DNA from: Pseudomonas putida
GTDB lineage: Bacteria; Pseudomonadota; Gammaproteobacteria; Pseudomonadales; Pseudomonadaceae
Direction: 5' to 3'
NCBI RefSeq assembly: GCF_022627325.1
Contig: NZ_JAETZZ010000018.1
Coordinates: 49,281 to 113,280 of the forward strand
DNA: 64,000 nucleotides
Part shown: positions 50,755 through 60,625 of the stretch, one piece after another
Layout of the letters: each line of letters starts with the position of its first letter
Numbering within the stretch: the first letter of the stretch is position 1
Made by a program: the position numbers and the translations under genes
Notes under the pieces: model-generated
Databases searched by the model: none
Seen by the model: only the letters and a program-made list of their open reading frames with translations
Told to the model about the DNA's origin: nothing

Positions 50755-51084
50755 TGCCTAACCTCGAAGCCCGTTGGCTTGCCTGGCCTTGCGGTCAGGA
50801 GGAGCTACCGCTCCAGTGAGACACTGTAGATGCATCCAGTATATCTCGCTAAGCGCGTGAGGAGAACATTTGTACTACTCGCGGTGATGGGCGAGGAACT
50901 GACGGCCTCTCGCGAAAAGATCGCCATGTTGGTATCGATGTGGACGGACGTCCAAGCTGAGCTGCAGCAAGCGGAGTCAGAATTGACACCGGCGAGGTAG
51001 GCGCTTCAGGTCAGCAGCGTGGCTTCTTGAGCATTCAGCAGCCCACCTTGTTCGTTGGGGTAGCACCGCCACGCTCTGACTTGT
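50755..51084. other. Intergenic stretch
   Basis: I see no gene, repeat or RNA structure here that I can support. Codon-like stretches on the plus strand near 50880-51000 have no usable start. Confidence 0.5.
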
Positions 51085-51115
51085 GAAAAAAAGGAGGGCT
51101 GTGTTGCCCTCCTTT
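51085..51115 (-). terminator. Strong rho-independent terminator for the transketolase fragment
   Basis: On the minus strand AAAGGAGGGC-AACACA-GCCCTCCTTT is followed by a T-run. It lies 7 nt after the gene stop. Confidence 0.88.
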
Positions 51116-51121
51116 GAGTCG

Positions 51122-51838
51122 TCAGATCCAGCTTTTGATCTGAGCGCAAACCGCCTCGGTAGAGATGCCGTACCGATCATGCAACGTCGGCAGTGCTCCT
51201 GCATCCAGGAAAGCATCCGGCAGGGCAATTTGACGGAAGGTGGGTGCCACTCCGTTGCGCAGCAGCAAGCCTGCGACCGCTTCGCCAAGGCCGCCAATGA
51301 TCGAGTGGTTCTCGGCGGTAATCACCAAGCGCCCGGATTTACGGGCCTCGCTGAGAATTGCTTGTTCATCCAAAGGTTTGATGGTCGGTACATGTAGCAC
51401 GGCCACGTCAATCCCGTCCTTTTGCAACTGTGCTGCCGCTTCCAGCGAGCGCATGGTCATTAGACCCGTTGAGATAATCAGCACGTCCCTGCCAGTGCGC
51501 AGCGTCTTGGCTTTGCCTATCTCGAACTTGTATCCGTATTCGTCTAGCACCAGCGGCACATTGCCGCGCAGCAAGCGCATGTACACGGGGCCCTGGTGTT
51601 CTGCAATGGCTGGCACTGCTTGTTCGATTTCCAAGGCATCACAGGGATCGACAATCATCAGGACTTTGTGTTTTGAAGTCGCGCTACCAGTCGACGCGGA
51701 GTACGGCTTCGCCTGGAGGCTTACCCTCTGTATCAAACCGTTAGCGGCTACCAGTTCTACCAGGCCGGCCCCCTTGAGCAGTCGGTTTACTGATAGATGG
51801 CTTGGATGGAAGGAGGTTGGCTTGTGATGCATATTCAA
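51122..51838 (-). pseudogene. Transketolase-like C-terminal fragment
   Basis: Residues from about 61 to 238 match the C-terminal half of the beta chain of a split transketolase (IVDPCDALEIEQAVPAIAEH, PVYMRLLRGNVPLVLDEYGY, LVITAENHSIIGGLGEAVAG). The full beta chain is about 320 aa and carries the pyrimidine-binding domain first, which is missing. The first 60 residues do not resemble transketolase and look like unrelated joined DNA. It is most likely a remnant. Confidence 0.78.
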
Positions 51839-51879
51839 GCATCCTGCATAGCCATCCTCATCAAGCTCGACGATATCCC

Positions 51880-52662
51880 ATGAGCAACTCTGTGTTCCCC
51901 CAGCCCTTTTCAGCGATGGGCTGCTCCCAGTGCCGTGACCTGGCCAGGCTGGATTTCGAAATTACTATGGCGTTCCAGCCAATAATCCATGTTCCTTCAG
52001 GCAGGCCGTTCGCTTATGAGGCGCTGGTTCGCGGTCTGGCCGGTGAAAGCGCTGCGGAAATTTTGGCCAAGGTATCTCCCAGCAATCTTTACCGCTTTGA
52101 TCAGGCCTGTCGCGTCAAGGCCATTGAACAAGCGGCTGCACTCGGCTTGGGGCGGCAGACAGAGTGCAAATTGAGCATCAATTTCCTGCCCAATGCGGTC
52201 TACAGTGCCAGCACCTGCATCCGGGCTACCCTAGAGGCCACTCGAACATTCGACTTCCCCGCCAATCGGCTCATGTTCGAGGTGACCGAGGGCGAGCGGA
52301 TCGAAGACACCGAGCACTTGAAATCCATCTTCAAGGAGTACGAGCGACAGGGCTTTACCACTGCAATAGATGATTTTGGCTCGGGGTACTCAGGGCTGAA
52401 TCTACTGGCAGAATTTCAGCCGGCTGTGCTCAAACTGGACATGGCACTCACGCGGGGAATCTGCAAGGATTCAGTTCGCCAAGCCATTGTCGCCGGTATC
52501 GTTCTGGTGGCCGAGCGGTTGGGCATTACGCTTATCGCCGAAGGGATTGAGACTGACGAAGAGTGCCAAGCGTTGGCGACGCTGGGGATTGAGTTGATGC
52601 AAGGGTATCTGTTCGCCCGACCGCAGGTGAATGGATTGCCGTTGATTGAGCGGCTTTCTTGA
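51880..52662 (+). CDS. EAL-domain cyclic-di-GMP phosphodiesterase
   Basis: This 260-aa protein is a stand-alone EAL domain. The key residues are present: EAL (in YEALVRG), the Asn in SINFLPN, Glu in FEVTEGERI, Asp-Asp in AIDDFGSGYSGLNLL, Lys in AVLKLD and Glu in IAEGIETDEE. It should be active and hydrolyse c-di-GMP. It has no membrane segment or sensor domain. The start at 51880 follows from the family's usual length. Confidence 0.93.
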   Translation: MSNSVFPQPFSAMGCSQCRDLARLDFEITMAFQPIIHVPSGRPFAYEALVRGLAGESAAEILAKVSPSNLYRFDQACRVKAIEQAAALGLGRQTECKLSINFLPNAVYSASTCIRATLEATRTFDFPANRLMFEVTEGERIEDTEHLKSIFKEYERQGFTTAIDDFGSGYSGLNLLAEFQPAVLKLDMALTRGICKDSVRQAIVAGIVLVAERLGITLIAEGIETDEECQALATLGIELMQGYLFARPQVNGLPLIERLS

Positions 52663-52726
52663 TGTTGCTCTAATAGAGTCCCTTCTTGCCAAAAGCGGCA
52701 TCAAGCCGTATTCGAAAGAGAACTAA

Positions 52727-54187
52727 CTAGAGCGAGTGCGATCCATGAACCCCACCTTCTAAAAGATAGGGCCTCAGCTTACTGTGGTATCTCTGGCGAG
52801 CAGTTCCATGGCAGCAAGGCTTCGTAGTCTGAGACCGACGACGCATACGGCAGGCGCTCAAGTACGTGGCGCAGCCACGGATTGGCAAATGGCCCGCTTC
52901 GACATACCGTTCCAGGCGGCTCCAGTTGTTTGCCAGGTAATGCACCGCCTTGCCCAATACGCTTTGCGGCGTCACCTGGGCGTACGTCTTGTCCAGCCAG
53001 CTTTTCAGCTGACCGAGGATCGGTAAGCTTCTTTCCTGGCGACCGATGAACCGCTGTTCGTCGCTGACCTCCTTGAGGTCGCGCTCGATGTCATACAGCT
53101 TATTGATCATCGTCAGCGCCACATCGGCTCGTCCGGTCTTACCCTTGGGCTGCACCTTTTGTGCTTCGACGAACTTGCGGCGCGCGTGAACCATGCATGC
53201 CAGTCGCTCGATACCGGGCTGCAACGCCAAAGCGTTGTAACCCGCATAATCGTCGGTCATCACATAGCCGCGATAGCCTTGCAGCAGACGCAATGGTACT
53301 TCCTGCGCACGGCTGGTGGTGTAGTCGAACAGCACAACTTGTCGATCGGGCGGACCACTGGCTTGCACCCACATCCAGGATTGGCTGGTCGGGTCTCGAT
53401 CCGGTTCTTTCAACACCTGGACGCGGGTCTTTTCGCAATGAATCACCGGGCTTTCCAGCAGCCGATCACGCATCAGGTTCAACAGCGGCTGGAAGTATTT
53501 ACTGCACTGGATCACCCAACGCGCCAGGGTTTGTCGTGGAACCTCGATGCCGTGGCGGGACAGCACACGTTCAAACCTGTGTAGCGGCAAGCCATCGACG
53601 TACTTGGTCGTCAGCAGCATGGCCAGCACGCTTGGGCTGGCCATGCTTTTTTCGATTAACTGGGCGGGCTTGTCAGCAGTGACAGGAGCAGTCTCGCAAC
53701 CACGGCAGCCATAGATCTTGCGCACGTGTTTGAGTACGCGGATCTGCATCGGCACGATATCGAGCTGCTCGCTGGTTTCTTCGCCGATGACATGCTTGCG
53801 GCAACCGCAGGCGCAGGTCAGTTCGTGTTCGGGCAACTCATGGATAACTTCGATACGTGGCAGATTAGCCGCCAGTGACTTGCGCTTGCCACGGCGCTTG
53901 ACCGGGACAACGACTTCTTCATCGGCATCATCGACTACAGCCAGCAGAGGGTCATTTTCCGCTTCATCGAACATGGCCAGTTGCGGCGTTTTGGGATCGA
54001 CGGTTTGCTCGGACTTGCGGCCAAAGAAACGGTCACGCCATAACTTGATTTGCTCTTTCAGATCGTCAATTTGGACGATGTGGGCCTGATTGACTTCCTG
54101 CTCGCGCAAACGAGCAGCATAGCTCTCAAGCAATAATTGCTTGAGCAGGGCAGGATCGTCTGGGAGATTGTCGGGCACGGAAATCAT
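52727..54187 (-). pseudogene. tnpC: IS66 transposase (TnpC) with internal deletion
   Basis: The 486-aa frame has the coiled coil, the zinc-finger-like CACGCRKH, and the transposase core (CEKTRVQVLKEPD, VMTDDYAGYNALA). After EAGHLPI it joins a different frame. Codons normally lying between (the block with NNAAERAIRPF and WLFSDTPKGA, seen in the copy at 63532) are missing, which removes the catalytic Glu. The last 40 residues are out of frame and run past the element end, so it cannot be active. Confidence 0.9.
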
Positions 54188-54650
54188 GCCGCGGATTATA
54201 CCGGGTCAGGCGACGTAGCGCGGAGTCAAAACCTGATGGGGACGGTTGCGCCAAAGGTCGAAACCGTCGAGCAGCCAATTGAGTTCTTGGACGGTCAGGA
54301 CAATCGCTTCGTCGCTGGGCTCAGGCGACATTTTGAAGCGCTCGGCTTCCAGGCGCTTGAGCCAGAGGCAGAAGCCGTTGCGCTCCCAGTACAACACTTT
54401 GATCCGATTACGCACCTTGTTGAGGAAGACGAAGAGCACGGGGTCGAACACGGCGACTTTGATATCCAGTTCTACCAAGGCAGTAAGGCCGTCGATGGAC
54501 TTTCGAAAGTCCACAGGCTTGGGGTAGAGGTAGACTTTTTCGACTTTGCTGTCGGGGCGCATCATGCAGGGCTGGCTCCAGAAGGAAATCGGGAGCACAG
54601 CATCGGGCATCAGGTAAGCGCTTTGAATGTGGGGTTCATGGAGCACTTAC
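52732..54650 (-). mobile_element. IS66-family element, two-gene, damaged
   Basis: The terminal inverted repeats read inward from both ends: GTAAGTGCTCCATGAACCCC from 54650 on the minus strand and GCGAGTGCGATCCATGAACC from 52732 on the plus strand. Inside are tnpB and tnpC. The first IS66 gene (tnpA) is absent. No 8-nt target repeat is seen at the two sides (GTTCAGGC and TAACTAGA), so flanking DNA was lost or changed after insertion. The element cuts the end of an ABC ATPase gene. Confidence 0.85.
54206..54565 (-). CDS. tnpB: IS66 accessory protein TnpB
   Basis: This 119-aa protein has the IS66 Orf2 core (KVEKVYLYPKPVDFRKSIDG, YWERNGFCLWLKRLE). A Met pair marks the start. It lies 18 nt before tnpC. 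It is intact in length. Confidence 0.9.
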   Translation of the reverse strand: MMRPDSKVEKVYLYPKPVDFRKSIDGLTALVELDIKVAVFDPVLFVFLNKVRNRIKVLYWERNGFCLWLKRLEAERFKMSPEPSDEAIVLTVQELNWLLDGFDLWRNRPHQVLTPRYVA

Positions 54651-55425
54651 GTTCAGGCAGCACAGCGGCTTGCAATTGCTTCCCGGCCGGATGCTCGAAC
54701 GACAAGTCGCCGCGCACGGTGCAGTCCTCGACAATGCTTCCTGCGTCCAGCACCACAACCCGCTGGCAGAAGTAGTGCACCAGGCTCAGATCGTGGGTGA
54801 TCAGCACGAAGGCGGTCCCCTTGTCGCGACGCAGCGCTTGGAGCCGTTGTAACAGTTGCAGTTGCAGTTGCAGTTGCAGTTGCAGCACACGATCCAGATT
54901 CGAAAGCGCTTCGTCGAGTACCACCAGCTTTGGCGAGATCGCCAGTGCTCGGGCGATGTTGGCACGTTGCAACTGACCACCGCTGAGCTGTTGCGGCATG
55001 CTCGGCGCCCAGCCCATCTGCTTCAGCAGCTCCACTACCCGTGCGTGGCGGGCTGTCTCATTAAAGGCGCTCAGGTGACGCAGGGGCTTGGCGATACTCC
55101 AGCCGATGCTGCGCTGCGGGTTGAATGCGCCCGGCGCGTCCTGGAACACCAACTGCACGGTACGCTGGAAGGCCCGTGCCTGTTCGCCGCGCAGCTGATT
55201 GACGGGCTGTCCGGCGAAGGTCACCAGCCCTTGGCTAGGGGTTTCCAGCCCGAGCAGCAGGCGGGCGAGGGTACTTTTGCCACTGCCGCTACTGACCAGC
55301 AAAGCAAGCGATTCGCCCGCATGCAGCTGCAGGTCGATGCTGTCGAGTACTTGGAGCCAGCCGCGTTTGTGCAGCAGCCCGCCGGTGTGGTAGCGATGAC
55401 TCAGATCGTGGGCGTGCAGACCAAC
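54610..55425 (-). pseudogene. NikE/OppF-type ABC ATPase remnant with expanded repeat
   Basis: The open frame covers most of a peptide/nickel ABC ATPase. Walker A is SSGSGKST, the signature LSGGQLQRANIARA, and Walker B LVVLDEALSNLD. The ORF begins only after a TAG at 55426, and the first codons (HDLSHRYHTGG...) have no ATG or GTG before them, so the true start is lost. The 3' end is cut by IS66 at 54650. Inside, after LDRV, a CTGCAA hexamer repeat adds a Leu-Gln tract. The gene is therefore damaged at both ends. Confidence 0.82.
54852..54888. repeat. Hexanucleotide tandem repeat inside the ABC ATPase remnant
   Basis: About six copies of CAGTTG lie in a row and encode alternating Leu and Gln on the minus strand. 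Related ATPases have no such long tract here, so it grew by slippage. Confidence 0.88.
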
Positions 55426-55517
55426 CTAGTGAAAATCAGGGCCTGCCTGGTGGCAGGCCGTTACCGGCCCGAACACAAAAATACCGACAGTCCCTACCCT
55501 CGCCGGGAACAATTCAC

Positions 55518-56408
55518 CTAGCCTCCAAATTCTCGATTCAACTCCGTCTGGAGCCAGACTATGAACCACTTGGCATCCTCGGAAAGCTCGTCATATGGCG
55601 TCAGTACCCTGTAACTCTCGAGCCTCACTTCAGTATTCACCGCCTTTACCAGCCTGCCTGCATCAAGCTCGTTTCTCACCAATATTTCGTTAGCCAGCGC
55701 AATACCCTGACCGCTCTCAGCCACTGCTAATGCGTGGTCATTGTTGACGTAGAGAATATCCGAGTCGAGGTGAAACTCTAAACCGTGAGCGCCAAACCAG
55801 AGATTCCACCACTCACCGTTATCGACGTGGATAAGATTATGTTTCACAAGGTCCGCGGGCGATGAAATAGTGCCGACTCTGGCGAGATAGGCCGGGGTGC
55901 AGATTGGGAAAACCTTCGGGCGGACTAGGGTGGCGCGGCACTCTGCATACTCGTCCTCCATGCCATAGACAATCCCAAGGTCGGTCGTCTTTTTGTCCAC
56001 CTCGGTGAATGTCGAATTGGGTTCAATTGCGAACTTCAAACCAGGTCGCAACTGACGCATGCTTTCAATACGAGGCATCAGCCAGCGCTTGGCAAACCCC
56101 GGTACCACCATGATCCGCAGCCAGCGTTCGGCCTCTTTTGGTTGCGCTTCCCTGCCGGCCTCCATGATCAGCTGCAGGGCGGCGGCGATCTTGCGGTGGT
56201 ACTTCTCTCCAGCAGGGGTAAGGTTGACCCCGCGAGAGGTACGCTCAAACAGTTGAATGCCTAGCCAGTCTTCCAGCAACTTTACGTGTCGGCCAATCGC
56301 CGGCTGGGTCACGTGCAGGGCTTTGGAGGCCTCGACATAACTGCCTAGACGGGCGGCTGCATCAAATGCACGCACCGCATTAAGCGGCGGCAAACGGTGG
56401 TCGGACAT
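55518..56408 (-). CDS. GcvA-like LysR regulator of the polyamine/amidase cluster
   Basis: This 296-aa regulator has a LysR helix-turn-helix (LPPLNAVRAFDAAARLGSYV, ALHVTQPAIGRHVKLLEDWL) and a periplasmic-binding-protein-like effector domain. The ATG at 56408 precedes SDHRLPPLNAVRAF, the family's usual start. It is divergent from the transporter operon at 56630, which it probably controls. The 221-nt gap between them should hold its operator. Confidence 0.9.
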   Translation of the reverse strand: MSDHRLPPLNAVRAFDAAARLGSYVEASKALHVTQPAIGRHVKLLEDWLGIQLFERTSRGVNLTPAGEKYHRKIAAALQLIMEAGREAQPKEAERWLRIMVVPGFAKRWLMPRIESMRQLRPGLKFAIEPNSTFTEVDKKTTDLGIVYGMEDEYAECRATLVRPKVFPICTPAYLARVGTISSPADLVKHNLIHVDNGEWWNLWFGAHGLEFHLDSDILYVNNDHALAVAESGQGIALANEILVRNELDAGRLVKAVNTEVRLESYRVLTPYDELSEDAKWFIVWLQTELNREFGG

Positions 56409-56629
56409 GTTGTTGGTACCTTTGGCTATTAAATTAACTAACACCCTCCATGTTTAAATTGAAGTATCGCCCTGCGCAAGCCCTGGCTGATAATCGAGCC
56501 ACAGAGAACAAAAAAGCTGGTTTCACCACGTTCGCATTTTCGATCCTGCCAAAAAAATAACATCCATGGCCCGACTGATTGCCTGATCCGCAGCGCAACC
56601 GTAGGCGATGGGGGAATCGGAGGTTACGC

Positions 56630-57748
56630 ATGAATGCCCTGCATTCGCTGCAAACGCTGGCGGTGTCGATCCGCTCGGTCCGCAAGGTCTACGGTGATCC
56701 AAACACCGGCCCGGTGGCATTGAAAAACATCGACTTGGACATTCACGATAACGAATTCTTTACCCTGCTCGGCCCTTCTGGCTGCGGCAAAACCACCCTG
56801 CTGCGGATGATCGCTGGCTTCGAGTTCCCTACCGAAGGCCAGATCATGCTTTACGGCGAGAACATCGCCGATCGTCCGCCGTTTAAGCGCCCGGTCAACA
56901 CAGTGTTCCAGCATTACGCACTGTTCCCGCACATGACCATCGCCGAGAACCTGGCGTTCGGCCTTGAATCACACCCCATGGGCAAAATGTTCAACAAAGC
57001 ACAGATCGCCGATCGGGTTGACGAGATGCTCGCGCTGGTTCAGATGCAACGCTTTGCCAATCGCAAGCCTGCTCAGTTGTCTGGCGGTCAGCAACAGCGT
57101 GTGGCGCTGGCCCGTGCATTGGCACCGCATCCGAAAGTTCTGCTGCTGGATGAGCCGCTGTCGGCACTCGACCTCAAGCTGCGCCAAGCCATGCGCGAAG
57201 AGCTTAAAAGCATTCAGGCCAAGACCGGTATCACCTTCATCTTCGTCACGCACGACCAAGAGGAGGCGCTGACCATGTCCGACCGTATCGCCGTACTGTC
57301 CGAAGGCGAAGTCCAGCAGGTCGGCCGACCGGAGGACATCTACGAGCGGCCGTGCAATCGCTTTGTCGCCGACTTCATTGGTGAAACCAACTTCATCGAA
57401 GGCACCGTCACCCATGCACAGGCGGGCCAAGCATGGTTTACCGGCCCAGCCGGTTATCCGTTACCGGCGCAACCGTGCGCAGACGTAACCGTCGGGGCCC
57501 GTGTGACCCTCTCGGTGCGCCCTGAGCGGCTGCACCTGGTACCTGCCGAGACTGAAGCGGCACTGCCGTGCCGGATCGAAGCTCAGATTTATCTGGGTAC
57601 CGACCTGCAATATCAGGTCAGCCTCAGCGACGGGGCGCGCCTCACCGTACGCACCCCCAACAGCGTCGACCAGAGCCTGCGCTTTGTCGTCGGCAGTCTG
57701 GCCGGTCTGCTGTTCGACCGGGGAAGCGCCAGCGTCCTGCACGACTGA
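56630..57748 (+). CDS. Spermidine/putrescine-type ABC ATPase (PotA-like)
   Basis: This 372-aa ATPase has Walker A GPSGCGKTT, signature LSGGQQQRV, Walker B LLLDEPLSALD and a C-terminal TOBE domain (residues 290-370). Start follows GGAGG. It forms a cluster with two permeases and a binding protein for polyamines or a related amine. Confidence 0.9.
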   Translation: MNALHSLQTLAVSIRSVRKVYGDPNTGPVALKNIDLDIHDNEFFTLLGPSGCGKTTLLRMIAGFEFPTEGQIMLYGENIADRPPFKRPVNTVFQHYALFPHMTIAENLAFGLESHPMGKMFNKAQIADRVDEMLALVQMQRFANRKPAQLSGGQQQRVALARALAPHPKVLLLDEPLSALDLKLRQAMREELKSIQAKTGITFIFVTHDQEEALTMSDRIAVLSEGEVQQVGRPEDIYERPCNRFVADFIGETNFIEGTVTHAQAGQAWFTGPAGYPLPAQPCADVTVGARVTLSVRPERLHLVPAETEAALPCRIEAQIYLGTDLQYQVSLSDGARLTVRTPNSVDQSLRFVVGSLAGLLFDRGSASVLHD

Positions 57749-57763
57749 GCCCGAGGAGTTGTC

Positions 57764-58684
57764 ATGCACGCCTTACCCATAACCAACTCGCTTGAACGCC
57801 GACGGGCATTGCAGAGCTTCCTCGGTGTCAGTCCGGCGCTGATCGCCATCGCTCTGTTTCTGGTAGTACCGATCCTGATCGTCATCGGTTATTCGCTGAT
57901 GGAAGCCAACCCCTACGGCGGGGTGAACAAGGTATTCAGCGTCGATGCTTACATTTCGCTGCTGTTTGAACGGCAAATGGACGACAGTCTAGTCTTCGCC
58001 GACTCTTACCTGATCATTGCCCTGCGCTCGGTCGGCATCGCCGGCCTGACCACGGTCATCACGCTATTGATCGGTTTTCCGGTGGCGGTGTGGCTGGCTA
58101 TGCAGCCGGCCCATCGGCGTGGCCTGCTGATCTTCCTGATCACCGTACCGTTCTGGGCCAACCTGTTGATTCGCACGTATGCGTGGATTCTGCTGCTGCG
58201 AAATACCGGGGTGATCAATAACAGTTTGATGGGCATGGGCGTGATCCATGAGCCGTTGCAGTTGCTGTACACCGACGGCGCCGTGTTGCTGGGGCTGGTC
58301 TACACCTATGCACCGTTCGTGGTGTTGCCAATCTACGCGACGCTGGAAAAGATGGATGTTCGCTTGCTCGAAGCTGCTCAGGACCTGTACGCAGGGCGCG
58401 TACGCACCCTGCGCAAAGTGGTTTTGCCGATCGCCAAACCAGGCATTCTCGCCGGGGCCATCCTTACTTTCGTGCCTTGCCTAGGTGCGATGATCGCCCC
58501 GGAACTGCTTGGCGGTGGTACGCGGATGATGCTCGGCAACCTGATTTTCCGGCAATTCAGCGATGCGCGTAACTGGCCGTTTGGCGCCGCACTGTCGCTG
58601 GTGTTGATGGCCGCCGTGATGCTGGTGCTGACGATTTATGCCCTGCGCGCCGAGCGCCAGCGCATCGCCAAAGGAGGTGCGTAA
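57764..58684 (+). CDS. Polyamine-type ABC permease (PotB-like)
   Basis: This 306-aa inner-membrane permease has six helices and the cytoplasmic EAA loop LLEAAQDLYAGRVRTLRKVV. It lies 15 nt after the ATPase. Its stop overlaps the next start by one base. Confidence 0.92.
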   Translation: MHALPITNSLERRRALQSFLGVSPALIAIALFLVVPILIVIGYSLMEANPYGGVNKVFSVDAYISLLFERQMDDSLVFADSYLIIALRSVGIAGLTTVITLLIGFPVAVWLAMQPAHRRGLLIFLITVPFWANLLIRTYAWILLLRNTGVINNSLMGMGVIHEPLQLLYTDGAVLLGLVYTYAPFVVLPIYATLEKMDVRLLEAAQDLYAGRVRTLRKVVLPIAKPGILAGAILTFVPCLGAMIAPELLGGGTRMMLGNLIFRQFSDARNWPFGAALSLVLMAAVMLVLTIYALRAERQRIAKGGA

Positions 58685-59490
58685 TGCTTGCTCTGTTCAA
58701 TCGCCAAGGGTTGGGCATACGAGACTTTCCCGGGTTCGGTGGCTTCAGTTTCCTGTTCTACCTGTACCTTTATGCACCGATCGTGGTGCTGGTGGTGTTC
58801 TCGTTCAACGCTAATCAGTCGGCGACTGTCTGGACCGGTTTCAGCCTTGACTGGTATCGCGCTGCTTTCGCCAACCAGGCCTTGCGCCAGGCTGCCGGCA
58901 ACAGTCTGCTGATCGCCGTATGCGCCAGCATGATCGCCACAGCGCTTGCCACCCTTGCCGCCCTTGGTACTTCGCGAGGTGCCAAGTTCAAGGGGCTGCA
59001 ACTGTCGATGGGTGCGATCATGCTGCCCTTGGTACTGCCGGAAATCGTCGTTGGAGTGGCGACGCTGGCGCTGTTTTCCACCATCGGCCTTTCGCTCGGT
59101 TACGGCAATTTGATCATCGCTCATACGGTGTTCTGCATTCCTTTCGCCTACCTGCCCATTCGTGCGCGGCTCAACGACATGGACCTGTCGCTGGAACAGG
59201 CCGCAGGGGACCTCTATGCCGGGCCGTGGCGAACCTTCCGTAAGGTCACCTTGCCGCTGCTGATGCCGGGGATTTTCTCTGGGCTGATGCTGGCCTTTAT
59301 CGTCTCGCTGGATAACTTCGTGATCTCGATGATGGTTTCGCAGGCGGGCACGACCACCTTGCCGATCTTCATTTTCGGCCTGCTGCGCATGGGTGTGACA
59401 CCCGACGTCAATGCCGTGTCGACCCTGATCCTGGGTGTGTCGGTGCTGTTTGTCAGTCTCTCTTACCTGCTGGGCAAAAAGAACATCTGA
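58684..59490 (+). CDS. Polyamine-type ABC permease (PotC-like)
   Basis: This 268-aa permease has the EAA loop LEQAAGDLYAGPWRTFRKVT and six helices. Start overlaps the previous stop by one base (TAATG). Confidence 0.92.
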   Translation: MLALFNRQGLGIRDFPGFGGFSFLFYLYLYAPIVVLVVFSFNANQSATVWTGFSLDWYRAAFANQALRQAAGNSLLIAVCASMIATALATLAALGTSRGAKFKGLQLSMGAIMLPLVLPEIVVGVATLALFSTIGLSLGYGNLIIAHTVFCIPFAYLPIRARLNDMDLSLEQAAGDLYAGPWRTFRKVTLPLLMPGIFSGLMLAFIVSLDNFVISMMVSQAGTTTLPIFIFGLLRMGVTPDVNAVSTLILGVSVLFVSLSYLLGKKNI

Positions 59491-59517
59491 ACTTTCCAGG
59501 AATCATGAGGAAATAGC

Positions 59518-60564
59518 ATGAACAAGTGGATGAAAAACGTTGGCACTTCTTTGTTCCTTACTGTGCCGATGGTCATGGCCGGCACTGTGCAGGCCGTCGA
59601 AAAACTCAACGTGGTCAGCTGGAGCGGTTACTTCTCGCCAGAGATCCTCGCCAAATTCCAGAAGCAGACCGGGATTGAGGTCACGGTTGATTCCTACGAC
59701 TCCAACGAAACCCTGCTGGCAAAGTTGAAGCAAGGTGGTGCCGGGTATGACGTGGCGATTCCGTCGCACCAGTTCATCCCGATCCTGATCAAGGAAAACC
59801 TGCTGGAGCGCTTCGATCCGGTGAAACAGCCCTATTACGCCAGCGTAGTGGATAACCTGAAAAATCCGAGTTGGGACCCGGACGGCGCGTATTCGATGCC
59901 GTTTATCTGGGGCACTACCAGCATCGTGCTCGACACCGCACGTTATAAAGGCCCTGCAGACAGCTATAAAGTTTTATATGAGCCGCCCGCCGAGTTGCAG
60001 GGGCGGATCAACATGTTCGATTCGGTCAGTGACATGGTCGACATGGCCAGCCTGTACCTGAACATTCCGTTGTGCAGCGAAGACCCGAAACAGATGCAGC
60101 AGGTTCTGAGCTTGCTCAAGGCACAAAAGCCGTTCGTGAAGACATACAGTTCAAAGGCGGGGTCGATTCGTGAAAACCTTGCCTCGGGTGAAATAGATAT
60201 GTCGATGTTCTGGGGGGGGTCATCCATGCGTGCGCGGGAGATGAAGCCGACGCTGAAGTATCTCTACCCGAAAGAAGGCGTACTGGCATGGGTCGACAAT
60301 ATGGTCATCCCCGCCGGTGCCAAGCACCCGGAGAATGCCAAGGCATTCATCGCCTTCCTCAGCCAGCCGGAAAACTCGGCGATGACGCAGCGTTTCCTCA
60401 AGCACCAAAGCCCGATCAAAGGCGTCGAACCGTTTCTCGATGCATCGCTCAAGGAAGCGCCGGAATTGCACATTCCCGAGGGCACCCACGTGGTGTTCAG
60501 CAAGACCTGTGGCGAGGGCGCGATCCGTCTGGCCGATCGTCTCTGGACCAACTTGATGCGTTGA
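59518..60564 (+). CDS. Polyamine-type ABC binding protein (PotD-like)
   Basis: This 348-aa exported protein has a signal peptide (SLFLTVPMVMAGTVQA) and the binding-protein blocks NVVSWSGYFSPEILAKFQKQ, SYDSNETLLAKLKQGG and YDVAIPSHQFIPILI. It follows GAGGAAATAGC. It captures the amine for the importer. A good terminator lies 8 nt after it. Confidence 0.92.
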   Translation: MNKWMKNVGTSLFLTVPMVMAGTVQAVEKLNVVSWSGYFSPEILAKFQKQTGIEVTVDSYDSNETLLAKLKQGGAGYDVAIPSHQFIPILIKENLLERFDPVKQPYYASVVDNLKNPSWDPDGAYSMPFIWGTTSIVLDTARYKGPADSYKVLYEPPAELQGRINMFDSVSDMVDMASLYLNIPLCSEDPKQMQQVLSLLKAQKPFVKTYSSKAGSIRENLASGEIDMSMFWGGSSMRAREMKPTLKYLYPKEGVLAWVDNMVIPAGAKHPENAKAFIAFLSQPENSAMTQRFLKHQSPIKGVEPFLDASLKEAPELHIPEGTHVVFSKTCGEGAIRLADRLWTNLMR

Positions 60565-60571
60565 TCCCTGC

Positions 60572-60599
60572 CGCCCCGGCACAAAGCCGGGGCGTTTCT
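60572..60599 (+). terminator. Rho-independent terminator between binding protein and amidase
   Basis: CGCCCCGGC-ACAAA-GCCGGGGCG followed by TTTCTC lies 8 nt after the binding protein stop and 26 nt before the amidase start. It would weaken amidase expression from the transporter promoter. Confidence 0.8.
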
Positions 60600-60625
60600 C
60601 CAGCAGTCTGAAAGGCGCCGTAGTC

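Noticed and set aside
54612..54650. The inverted GTAAGCGC / GCACTTAC pair as a second mini-element
   Set aside because: It lies within the IS66 end and is best read as part of the terminal repeat region.
54852..54888. The CAGTTG repeat as a CRISPR array
   Set aside because: The units are six bases long without spacers; it is a simple tandem repeat.
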